From Symbiodinium natans (Eukaryota; Sar; Dinophyceae; Suessiales; Symbiodiniaceae): DNA of 64,000 nt. The notes beneath the pieces were generated by a model, which had not been told where the DNA came from, searched no databases, and saw nothing but the letters and a program-made list of their open reading frames with translations. Numbering within the stretch: position 1 is the first letter of the stretch; each line of letters begins with the position of its first letter. The stretch is from the NCBI GenBank assembly GCA_905221605.1, contig CAJNDS010002553.1:179553-243552 (forward strand), read 5' to 3'. This document shows, in pieces, positions 13,801 to 25,700 of this stretch. A program made the translations under genes and the position numbers.

Positions 13801-16800
13801 GGTTTAGGGGTTTAACAGCGGATGTGGCGGTATAGTGTGGCATGAGCGCATGGGTTCTAGACAATGCTGCGGGGAAGCCGCTGTCCGTGTAGTCTAGAAC
13901 TCAATCCCGAGACCGCAAGCCCTTCAAGTGCCTGACGGCTCAACTTCGACGCTATGCCCGGAAATTTTTGCTGCCATATGAAGTTCTTCCGACATTTCTG
14001 ACGAAATCCGCTCTGCCAGATTCACGACGTGAAGAAACTGCTCGACTTTGGCACGAAGAAGTCGGGAGCCCGGCTGTAAGGACAGATGGGGGTTTTAGGG
14101 CCCGTAAACCCCAAACCCCGCAGCCCTCAACCCTGAAACCCTGACACCCTGAAACACTATGACCCTGAAACCCTGAAACCCGAAACCCTAAATCCTCAAC
14201 CCTGAAGCCCCCTCGAAAGGCTCCATCTATGAAGGCCTTTCACAAGACACTGGGCTCCTGAACCCTGAGCCCTGAACCCTGCACCCCACAATAACGCCAT
14301 AAGCCCGGAAGCTTTCAAAGCCTTTTGCAGGCCCTAAGAATTGTCTCAAAGGAAGCTCCCTAAACCCTAAACTTGAAACCCTAAGCCCTGAACCCTAAAC
14401 TCCAAACCTTAAACCATAAACCCTAACCCAAAACCCTAAAAAACTAAACCCTAAACCTTGAACCCTGAACCCTTTTTGAGGGTTCAGGTTTTGGGGAACC
14501 CTCAGGATTTAGGCCCTGGACGGTCCTAGGGTTTAGGGTTTAGGGTGTGGGGTTTAGGGTTTAGGGTTTAGGGTGTGGGGTTTAGGGTTTAGGGTTTAGG
14601 GTTTAGGGTTTAGGGTTCAGGGTTCAGGGCTTAGGGCTTAGGGTTTAGGGCGGGCTGTGGTTTTTGAAGCCCTAAGCCCTGAACCCTAAGGGCCGTAGTC
14701 TTAGGGCAGTTGCATGGTCGGTCCCTTCGTATGGGCTTTCCCTTATATACCCGAAAGGGCCCATACGTCAGATCCCTTTAAGGGAGGTAAGGGTTTCTTG
14801 AGGGTTTAGGGTTTAGGGTTTAAGTGCCCATGTATCTATCCTTAGAGGGTAACCCCTTTTGCCAGGCGCGTCACGGCCGCGACTAACATGAACGCGGGGT
14901 CCTCCCGATCACATGCGGCGGGAGCCTTGGGGTCTTTCGTAGGGTTTACGGGTTAGGGGTTTAAGGGTTTAGGGGTTTAGGGGTTTAGGGGTTTAGGGGT
15001 TTAGGGGTTTAAGGGTTTAGGGGTTTAGGGGTTTAGGGGTTTAGGGGTTTAGGGTTTAGAGTTTAGGGCTTAGGGTTGCTGGACACGCCATATGCGTTTG
15101 CAAGCAGTCGCGGCTGTCGGTCTATCTGTTGCCTGTATGGCTTCTAGGTTCAGCAAAACTGGAAGGCTTCCAGGCGCGAGGCGACCCAGATCATGGGCTT
15201 TTCTGACGTCCTCAGTACGAGGAGTTTAGGGTTTAGGGTGTACTACGAATGTGTCGGGAATAGTGTAATCTACAGACCACATACGTGCCCTAACAGTTAG
15301 ATTCGTTTGATCAGCCTTCTTCGTTTCGATACTTGGGTCCATCTGTTTGGGACCCTAAGCTTCCCACACCGGCCCTTGTAAGCCTAAACCAGAAGCCGCC
15401 CCAAGACCTCGAAATCCCCAGAGTGCCCTGAACACGCCGATTGGGCTCAACCCCGCACCCGGCCCCGAAGCCCTTGACCCCCAAAGAGCTCCGCAAGCAT
15501 GGGCTGCCAGATGAGCTTCGAGCCCGGTAACCCTAAGCCACAAAACCCCATAAATTCCTAGCCCTCAACGCTAAACCCTAAACCCTAAACCCTAAACCCT
15601 AAACCCGAAACCCTAAACCCTAAATCCCAGACCTAACATACGGATGCCTTGGTCGCCCTGATGAGGTCTTCACGATCCGAGCGCAGCGCCTAGCAGGACC
15701 GGACATCGCACCTTAAACCCCGCCAACCCCAACCCCCTCAACCCTCAACCCCTCAACCCTTCTAGGGCCTTGGGGTTTAGGGTTTAGGGTTTAGGGTTTA
15801 GGGTTTAGGGTTTAGGGTTTAGGGTTTAGGGTTTAGGGTTTAGGGTTTACGGTTCAGGGTTGAGGGTTCAACCCTAAAGCTCCAAACCCCCCCCCCCCCC
15901 CCCCATCAAACCCAGACTCCTCCGGTCTCAGCCCAAGAGCCGTAAACCCTAGATCCGCATGTCGTTACAACGTGCGGCCCCAGTTTTTTGTGGGGAAGAG
16001 CTGGCTGTGCAGGCTTCCTGTGGAGGTGAGTTCAGAGTTAACACCCAACACCCTAAACCCTAAGCCTTCAACCCTGTCTAAACCCTGAACCCTAAACCCT
16101 AAACCCCAAAAACTCCTAGCCCTAAACCCTAAACCCTAAACCCCAAATCCTGAAAAGGTTACTCTTGGGAGAGCCGGAAGCCCTAAACCCCTAAATCTCG
16201 AAAGCCCAAGGGTTTAGGGTTTAGGGTTTCGGGTTTAGGGTTTAGGGTTTAGGATTTAGAGTTTGGGGTTTGGGGTTTGGGGTTTAGGGCTTATTGTAGG
16301 CCCCCAATACAATTTGGCTCCCAATTGCAGTCAAGACGTTCCCAAAACCTAAAGCCCGAAGCCCTAAAGCCCTAAAGCCCTAAAGCCCTAAAGCCCTAAA
16401 GCCCTAAAGCCCTAAAGCCCTAAAGCCCTAAAACCCTGAGGCCCGCAAGGTTAAACCCCGATACCACCCGCTGGGCTACTAGCAGAGAAGCCCTTGCGAC
16501 GCATCAAGTAGCACCAGTTCTCCATGAAGGACACAAGCCCGCGGCGCCAAAGAAGGATGATCGGAAGGTCCCGGGATGCCCGGTTAGGGTTTCGAGTTTA
16601 TAAGGGCTCAGGCTTAGAGGTTAAGGGTTTAGGGCTTAGGCTTTGGGGTTTTTGCTTTAGGGCTCAGGGCTTTTGGGTCTTGCGGTGAAGCGATGCTTAG
16701 ATCCAGAGAGCCGAAGAAGAGAGAAGCCAAGCCCACACGCCACGCGCCAGCTCAAGCTCATAGCAACCTTCAAAAGGTAAAAAAGGGGCTCAGGGATCAG

Positions 16801-19800
16801 TGATTAGGGTTTGGGGTTTGGGGTTTAGGGTTTAGGGCTTCGGGTTTAGGGTTGAGGGTTTGGGGTTTGGGGTTGGGGATTTGGGGCTTAAGGGCTTCAA
16901 GGTTCAGGTGTTAGGGAGTTGTGCCTTTTGTTTTGGAAACTTTCCTACCCTAAGCCCTAAACCTTGAACCCGAAACCCTAAACCCTAAACCCGAAACCCG
17001 AAATCGTAAACCCTAAACCCTAAACCCTAAACCCCAAACCCTAAACCCTAAACCCTAAACCCTAAAGCCTAAAGCCCTAAACCCTAAACCCTAAACCCCG
17101 CCTTGCAGTCGCTGAGCTCCCGCGTGAATCTCGTGGACTTGGCGGGCTCCGAGCGCACGCCTCCCAGCGTCCCTGAAAGAGTTCTTCAGGGTTTAGGGTT
17201 TAGGGTTTAGGGTGAAAGAGTTCTTCAGGGTTTAGGGTTCTTAGGGGAGGGGGGTTCACGGGGGGTATGCAACAAAAAGGGTCCCTAAATACTCCCCATC
17301 GCCCCCCCTGAAAGGAGGTGGGGGGGGCCCTCGATACCCTGAGCCAGAAACGGTTTAGGATTTTCGGTTTTTAGGTTTAGGGTTTAGAGTCTAGAGTTTA
17401 GGGTTTAGGGTGTGGGGTTTAAAGTTTAGGGATGTATATCATTAAGCCGTGCAAGAAAGAGGCCCTTGAACTCCTGAACCTTGAACCTTGAACCCCTACA
17501 ATTCAAGCCCCTTCTAAACCCCGTCAAGCCCCTCTACACCCCCGTAAGCCTTTAGAAGCTCCTATGAACTAAACCAAAGGCCGGCGAGAAGGGCAGAGAG
17601 GTCCGCAGGTTTCGGGTTTAGGGTTTAGCGGTTAGGGTGCATTCAACTTTCCTCGAAGACCTGCGGCCACAGCGTTGAAAGGTGTGTTGCGAGAGGTGGA
17701 GCTGTGCCCGTGGCAGTAGTGTACCCATGAAACCAAGCAAAGTGTTCAGCCAACCCCCAAACAAAGACACCCCAAACACAAAACCCCAAACCCCAAACGA
17801 CGCAAGCCCGACCAAACCCCAAACCCCAAACCCCAAACCCCAAACACCAAACACCAAACCCCAAGCCCCAAAACCCCAAACCCCAGACACCCCAGACACC
17901 CCAGACACCCCAGACACCCCAGACACCCAGACACCCCAGACACCCCAGACACCCCAGACACCCCAGACACCCCAGACACCCCAGACACCCCAGACACCCC
18001 AGACCCCCCAGACCCCACAGACCCCACAGACCCCACAGACCCCACAGACCCCACAGACCCCACAGACCCCACAGACCCCACAGACCCCACAGACCCCACA
18101 GACCCCACAGACCCCACAGACCCCACAGACACCCCCAGACCCCAGACCCCACACCCCAGACCCCAGACCCCAGACCCCAGACCCCAGACCCCAAACCCCA
18201 AAACCCCAAACCCCAAACCCAAAACCCCAAACCCCAAACGACGCAAGCCCCCAACCCCAAACGACGCAAGCCCCGAACCCCAAACTCCAAACCCCAAAAC
18301 CTGAACCCTAAACCCTGAACCCTAAACCCGAAACCCTAACCCGAAACCCTAAACCCTAAACCCTAAACCCTAAACCCTAAACCCTAAACCTAAACCCTAA
18401 CCTCAACCCAAGACCCAATGGCCGCCCAATAAACAAACCTACCGAAAACCTGCACCGTCATCGTTCTGTGTCTGCAACAACCTCAGCCCCTATGCAATGT
18501 TCTAAACTTACTGGTCGTAGTAGACAGGGTACCTCACATCCCCCTTCATAACCCTTTAGTCAATAAAACAGTAACCCTGAACCCTAAAACCCTAAAACCC
18601 CAAACCCCAAACCCGAAACCCTACAACCCCAAACCCTAAACCCTGAACCCTTGCCTCGCACCTCAACTCCCAAAACCCTAAACCCTAAACCCTAACCCTA
18701 AACCCTAAACCCTAAACCCTAAACCCTAAACCCTAAACCCTAAACCCTAAACCCTAAACCCTAAACCCTAAACCCTAAATCGCTGCCAAGGCATTGCACG
18801 CAGCGGTGCGGATGGCTTGCGGCTTCGAGAAGGACCGCCGATGGCCCGTGGAGGGCCGGAGGTTCAGGGTTCGAGGCTAAGGGTTTGGTGCTTAGGTTGT
18901 AGGGTTTAGAGTTTAGGGTTTAGGGTTTAGGGTCTGGGGTTTGGGGTTATTGGGGTTTTTGGGCTTAGGGTTTAGGGTGTGGGGTTTAGGGTTTGGGGCT
19001 TCCCCGAACCCCAAACCGGTGCTTGCAGGGTTTACAGGGTTTACAGGGTTTAGGGTTTAGGGGGAGTGCTAAACCCTAAACCCTAAGCCCTAAACCCTAA
19101 GCCCTAGACCCCAAACCCTAAACCCACCCTAAACCCTCAGCCCGAATCCCTGAACCCTGAGTGTTGAGCCGCAGGTTGCGCCATCAACCAGTCCTTGACG
19201 GCGCTAGGCGCACTTCGTGCACCGAGTGCTGGGACCGAATTAGGCTGTGAGGTAGGGCTTAGGGTTTAGGGTTTAGGGTTTAGGGTTTCGGGTTTAGGGT
19301 TTGGGGTTTGAGGTTTCGGGTCTAGTCCCCACGTATGAAGGCCTGCTTTTGGGGTTTAAGCGCTTGGGGTTCAGGCTTGATTTTGACCCTAAACCCGAAA
19401 CCCTAAACCCTAAACCCTAAACCCTAAGCCCTAAACCCTAAACCCTGAACCCTGAACCCTACACCCTAAACCGCACGCAGTAATGTCGAGTGCTGGTGCT
19501 TGTGGGATCCCTCAGCCTGAAGCCCCCCCCCCCCCCCCCCCCCCGAAAAGAAATGAAAATCCCCGAGGCGCGGAAGGCGCAGTCCGAGCTGTTTAGGGTT
19601 TAGGGTTTAGGGTTTAGGGTTAGTACGGTCCCTTACCTCCTTTTCAGAGTTTTGAAGTGTGGGGCCCTTGGGTTGTAGAGGGACAGATGCTTTGGGCTTA
19701 GGGTTGAGGGCTTAGGGTTTTGGGGTTTAGGGTTTAGGGTTGAGGGTTTAGGGTTGAGGGCTTAGGGTTAGAGGGTTTAGGGTTTAGGGTTTAGGGCTTA

Positions 19801-22675
19801 GGGTTTAGGGTTAGAGGGTTTAGGGTTTTGTGGGAGCATGTCCTGTTTCCTGGCCGGCCCGGACCTTGTCAGTCGCGCAGACGTGCAGAAAAAGACCCTT
19901 CACCTGACTTTCCAGGACCTCAGGGCTTAGGCGCATGATGAAGGTAGGCACCTTTTGGACTTAAGTGCTTAGGGCTTAGGGCTTTTTGCAGCGAACTCGT
20001 GTGGCTGTCGTAGAACTCTTGGGTTTGGCTGCTGCGCGTCGTCGTGGAAGTGATATAGAGACGAGCTCCATGGCAGCCGTGATGCGGCGGCACGAACACG
20101 CCGGGGGCCTTGGCTCCCACGTGCTTCCAGGTTTTTTTTTTTGGGGTTACTCTGCTTAAACACGGGTTTTTTGTTTGTTGAGGCGTACCTTCTTCTTTGC
20201 TTCTCTTGAAGGTTAGGGTTTAAGGGTAACCCTAAACCCTAAACCCTAAACCCTAAACCCTAAACCCTAAACCCTAAACCCTAAACCCTAAACCCTAAAC
20301 CCTAAACCCTAAACCCTAAAACCTAAACACTAAACCCTAAACCCTAAACCCTAAACCCTAAACCCTAAACCCTAAACCCTAAACCCTAAACCCTAAACCC
20401 TAAACCCTAAACCCTAAACCCTAAACCCTAAACTTTCCTCTTCTTCTTCTTCTTCTTCTTCTTCTGTTGAAGGTTGTTAAGCCTTGAGTCCTGAAGCCCT
20501 AGAATCCCAAAGCCCTGAGCCCGGAGCTTGTGGGTGTGAGGACGGAGACTCCATCCGATCTTCCATCTCACACCTCCCCAGAGCCTGCCAAAGCCAAAGA
20601 CAAGCCACCCTAAACCTTGTAATTGTCTCCCTAATCCCTTAGACCCTAAACCCTAAACCCTAAACCCTCAACCCTAAACCCTAAACCTTAAACCCTAAAC
20701 CCTAAACCCTCCTATGCCCCAAACCTTGTAAAACCTTAAGCGGTTCTCAAGAGAGTGGGTCGGGATAAGGGCTGAGGGTTAGGACTCGGGTTTTGTAGGT
20801 AGCTCCTCCCCACCTCTTAGAGAAGGGTTGAGGTTAGGGTTTAGGGTTCAGGGTATGGTTTAGGGTTTGGTTTAGGGTTTAGGGTTTGGGGTTTGGGGTT
20901 TGGGGTTTGGGGTTTGGGGTTTGGGGTTTGGGGTTTGGGGTTTGGGGTTTGGGGTTAGGGGTTTGGGGTTTGGGGTTTGTGGCGTTTGGGGGCTTTCTGA
21001 GAGGGGTCTAGGGGTTTATTGTCAGGGTCGCATTTATAGCCTCCTCCCCTCAGATTTTGTCTTGGTCTCCGGGGTTGTGAGGGTGGTAAAAAATAATTGG
21101 GGGTGGCAATTAAGTGGGTCAGGGGTCTGGGGGTCTGGGGGTCTGGGGGTCTGGGGGTCTGGGGGTCTGGGGGTCTGGGGGTCTGGGGGGGGAGTCTGGG
21201 GGTCTGGGGGGTCTGGGGGGGGGGGGGGGGTCAGCTGTCAAGACTACTAATTGCTTCAGAACCCCGAAAAAAACAAAAACAGTATTCTTCCTTATTAATA
21301 GGGTAATGTAGGGATTATTCATTTTTTTATATTTCTTTTGGGGTTCTTAAGCAAATAGTAGAAGAAGGGTTTGCTTTGGCTTGTTTTCAAGGGTTCCACC
21401 TCCTCTCTGCGGTCCTGGAACGGTTTCTGGCCAGCTCGGATGAAACAAGCTTCTCTGCAATGGACTTCTTCAGCAACCTGCAGTAAAATTCTAGACTTCA
21501 GGCCGGCCGATTTCTTTAGGGTTTAGGGTTTAGGTTTTAGGGTTTAGGGGTCACCCCATTTCTATCTTCACCCGACCCCCCCCCCCCCCCTTTTTAGCTT
21601 TGTTTCGACATGTGAGCCCAGATCCGTCTCCTCATGGAAGGTCGTCTTGGACCGGGATCCCCGAGCCCGCCGAATAGATCAACCCTAAACCCTAAACCAA
21701 AGACCCTGAACCCTAAACCCTAAACCCTAAACCCTAAACCCTAAACCCTAAACCCTAAACCCTAAACCCTAAACCCTAAACCCTAAACCCTAAACCCTCA
21801 ACCCTCAACCCTAAACCCTCAACCCTAAACCCTCAACCCTAAACCCTAAACCCCAAAACCCTAAACCCTAAACCCTCCCACCCCATTCATAGAATGTGAG
21901 GCTTACAGTAGGGGTTTAAAAGGGTCCAGGCCCGGTACATGTAGGCCCCCAAGTGCCCAGGTCATACCTGAACATCCAAGCCTGCAAGATCTGGTGGTGG
22001 CCATCAAGATGGAGCGTGAGGCTGGGCCGGGTTGGATTGGGTTAGGGAGGGGGGGGGGGTTCATGGGGGGTAGGTACCTAGGGAACCTTAGGGAAGCTTA
22101 GGGAGCTTTAGGGAGTAGTTGGGGGGGTTTTAGGGAACCTTGGGCTCCCTTAAGAACAGAAAAAGTAGGTGTCGGGCGCACTTGAGGGTTCACATGCCTC
22201 TAAACCCCGAGGCCCTCAACGCCTAAGCCCCTAAGCGCCGAAGCCCGTAAACCCCTAAACCTCTAAAGCCGACACCCCTAAACCCCCTAAACCTTACAAA
22301 GCCTCAACCCATATGAGCCCTAAACCCGTCAACCTCTGAAGCCTAAACCCCTAATCTTGGGGTCGGAATGATTACTCATTGTATTCCCTTGTGGTCCCTT
22401 TATTATTATACCTAGTATTCCCTTGTGGTCCCTTTTTGCCTTAATTCCCCCCCCTCCCCAAACCCTGTTCTAATTTCAGCCCCCTATAGTAAAGCCCTCA
22501 TCCTTGTGTCCGCCAGCACCACTGCGACCTAAACCCTAAACCCTAAACCCTAAACCCTAAACCCTAAACCCTAAACCCTAAACCCTAAACCCTAAACCCT
22601 AAACCCTAAACCCTAAACCCTAAACCCTAAACCCTAAAGCCTAAAGCCTAAACCCTAAAGCCTAAAGCCTAAACC

Positions 22676-22721
<46 letters not shown>

Positions 22722-25700
22722 ACCCTAAACCCTAAACCCTAGGATAGTTTGGTCAGTGCTTGCTAGACACCTTAAACCCTTCGGTTTGCTCCGGGGCCTG
22801 CGTTTGCTTTTTGTTTCGCGGCGTGCTTGTTGTGTGCTCCTCATTTTTTGCACGTATATTGGTGCACCCTTCTGAAACCCGAAACCCTCAACCCTGAACC
22901 CTCTTCCCGAAGCCCTAAATCCTAACCCCTAAATTCGTGAAGGCAGCTCTAGGCTAGGGTTTAGGGTTTAGGGTTTAGGGTTTAGGGTTTAGGGTTTAGG
23001 GTTTAGGGTTTAGGGTTTAGGGTTTAAGGTTTCGGGTTTAGGAGAGCCGCCTGGCTCTAGGGGTCATGGTTTCGGCCCAGGCCTTGAGCCCTAAACCCTG
23101 AACCCTAAAACCCCAACCCTAAACCCTAAACCCTGAACCCTAAACCCTAAACCCTAAACCCTAAACCCTAAACCCTGAACCCTGAACCCTAAGCCCTAAG
23201 CCCTAAAGCCCAAATCCTCGAAAATGCTTCAGAGGCCAGGGAGGCAGCGATGGCGGACCAGCAGAAGTGGCTGGGCTGTGAAGGTTCAGGGTTCCGGGGT
23301 TTAGGGTTTAGGGTTCGGGGTTGATGCGAGGTTTGGGTTTTGCATGTCGTTTCAGGGTTTAGAGGTGTTCAGGGTTTCAGGGTTTAGGGTTTTAGGGTGT
23401 TTGGGTTTTGACAAGGAACCATTCCGTCTGCGCGACTTCCAGTTTCAAGAGTTGGGGGGGGCATAGGCGGTTTCAAGCGAGGTTCCGGGCTGTTTGACCC
23501 CCCTTGAAGCCCCCTCGCTCAAGAACCCTATAGTTGTTCTCTTTTCTTGATGAGCTGTTATCTTTGCTGTCGTTGTTATTGTTATTGTAAGTGGTCATTT
23601 CTCAACATGACGGTCCCTTTTCGGGGGATTAATTGAAAGATTACAAGCGAGCATACTTTCTCGAGGATCCCCCCATAAATCGCTTCTTGATCTGCGTTTG
23701 GGTTGAAAGAGCGCTGGGCTTCAGGGGGGGGGTTAGGGTTTAGGGTTTAGGGTTTGGGGTTTAGGGTTTAGGGTTTAGGGTTTAAGGCTTGGGGCGGGGG
23801 GGGGGGGGGGCGGGGCTGAGGGCGCGCTTAGTGTTTCATTTAGGGTTTAGGGTTTAGGGTTTAGGTTTTAGGGGTTTCGGGGTGTCAGGGTTTCGGGGTT
23901 TCGGGGTTTTAAGGTTCAGTTCAGGGAGCCCTTGTATCCCTCAGCCCGTGCATAAGACAAGCGGTGCTTCTTGCCCTAAACCCTAAACCCTAAACCCTAA
24001 ACCCTAAAGCACCAGGCATTTGGATTGGCGCTTCGTGCACTTTGCGGAGGCGGCCAGAGCTCTTCATCCTAAACCCTAAAACCCTAAACTCTACGTCCTA
24101 CATCCTAAGCCCTAAACCCTAAACCCTAAACCCTAAAACCCTAAACGCCCACTCCTTCACAGCCTCTTATGAGCTTTGGGCCCTGGGCTTCAGGGTTCAT
24201 GGGGCTGGGGCCTTCTAACCCTAAAGCCCAAACCATAAACCCTACCCCTAAACCCTAAACCCTAAACCCTGAACCCTAAACCCTAAACCCTAAACCCTAA
24301 ACCCTAAACCCTAAACCCTAAACCCTAAACCCTAAACCCTAAACCCTAAACCCTCAACCCTAAACCCTTGCATGCGCCTTTGGGCCTTTAGGGTTTAGGG
24401 TTAGGGTTTAGGGTTATAACTGTACTTAGAACTGTACTTGTAACCATATGAGGGCACTTAAGGGCTTATCAGTGGGTGTGTTATAAGTACAGTTTTCATT
24501 GAGTAATAAGTACCATGAACCTCCAAGCAAGGTTCTGTGCAGGTTTGGGTTAGGATTAGTGCTTCGGTCTGGTTTCAGGGTTTCGGGTTTCGGTTTTAGG
24601 GTTTGGGGCTTAGGGTTTCGGGTTTGTTTAGGGTTACAATGAAAGGTGTAGGAGATGAACCCTAAACTCTGAACCTTCAACAAGCCTAAACTTGAAATCC
24701 TTAACAAGAAAGTCCAAACCCGTAAGCCTTGTAACTTAGCAGTCGAATAGGCGGTCTGTAGCCGTTTTGGGAATTTGGGTTTAGGGCTTTCGGCTCATCA
24801 GTTGCCCCATCCCTCATCCCCAAACCCCAAACCCCAAACCACCCCAAACCCCCCCAAACCCCCCCAAACCCCAAACCCCAAACCCCAAACCCTAGACCCT
24901 GGACCCTAGGCCCGAAATCCTAAACCCTAAGCGCTAAACCCCAAACTTAAAACCTACACCCTGAACCTCGCTATCGCTGCCGACGAACCTCCAAGTCTTC
25001 TGTCTGGAGACTCATATTTGGTAAGTCAGGGTTGGTGCAGTCGGTCTTGGATAAGGCAAGAAAATGGCCTAAACTCTAAACCCTAAACCCAACTTAAACC
25101 CAAAACCCAAAACCCTAGATCCTAGCAGCAGGAAACGTAATGGTTGGCTAACTGACATGAAGAACCCTAAGCCCTAAACCCTAAACCCTAAACCCTACAT
25201 CCTAAACCCTAAACCCTAAACCCTAAACCCTAAACCCTGAACCCTGAACCCTGAGCTCAAGATATGAAGCCCTAAGCAACCCTGAGCCCAAAGCCTTTGC
25301 GCAGGAATTCAACCTCCGTCTGGAGCAGATGGAACAGAAGATGGACGAGAGCCTGGAGGCCCTGCAGTGCGAGCTTCGAGGTTGGGGTTTAGGGTTTAGG
25401 GTTTAGGGTTTAGGGTTTAGGGTTTAGGGTTTAGGGTTTAGGGTTTAGGGTTTAGGGTTTAGGGTTTAGGGTTTTAGGGTTTTAGGGTTTGGGGCTTAGG
25501 GTTTAGGGTTTAGGCTTTAGGGTGGCTGAACCCTCCAGTAGGGTTCTGGGTGCACATTTGTTCGCGAAGATGCCACATGAGGTTTACGAGGCCCCAAATA
25601 GTAGGATTTCCCGTATGCTAGGAACCCTAAACCCTAAACCCTAAACCCTAAACCCTAAACCCTAAACCCTAAACCCTGCAAGGACATTTCTTTCCACGAA

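Noticed and set aside
15148-15216. Block reading [16 protein letters not shown] as a kinesin exon after SSRSHA
   Set aside because: A better exon at 15666 (VFTIRAQ) fits the same phase and is conserved; the first block has no kinesin similarity.
17618-18311. Long ORFs on both strands with Thr-Pro-Gln or Gly-Val-Cys repeats
   Set aside because: A 9-base repeat without stops keeps several frames open at once; no non-repeat coding signal.
19175-19251. Longer exon 16 ending at a GTAGGG donor and joining directly to exon 19
   Set aside because: It gives a plausible length, but exons 17 and 18 restore the conserved LVIKQLAE helix and basic loop with proper phase, so the GC donor at 19208 is preferred.
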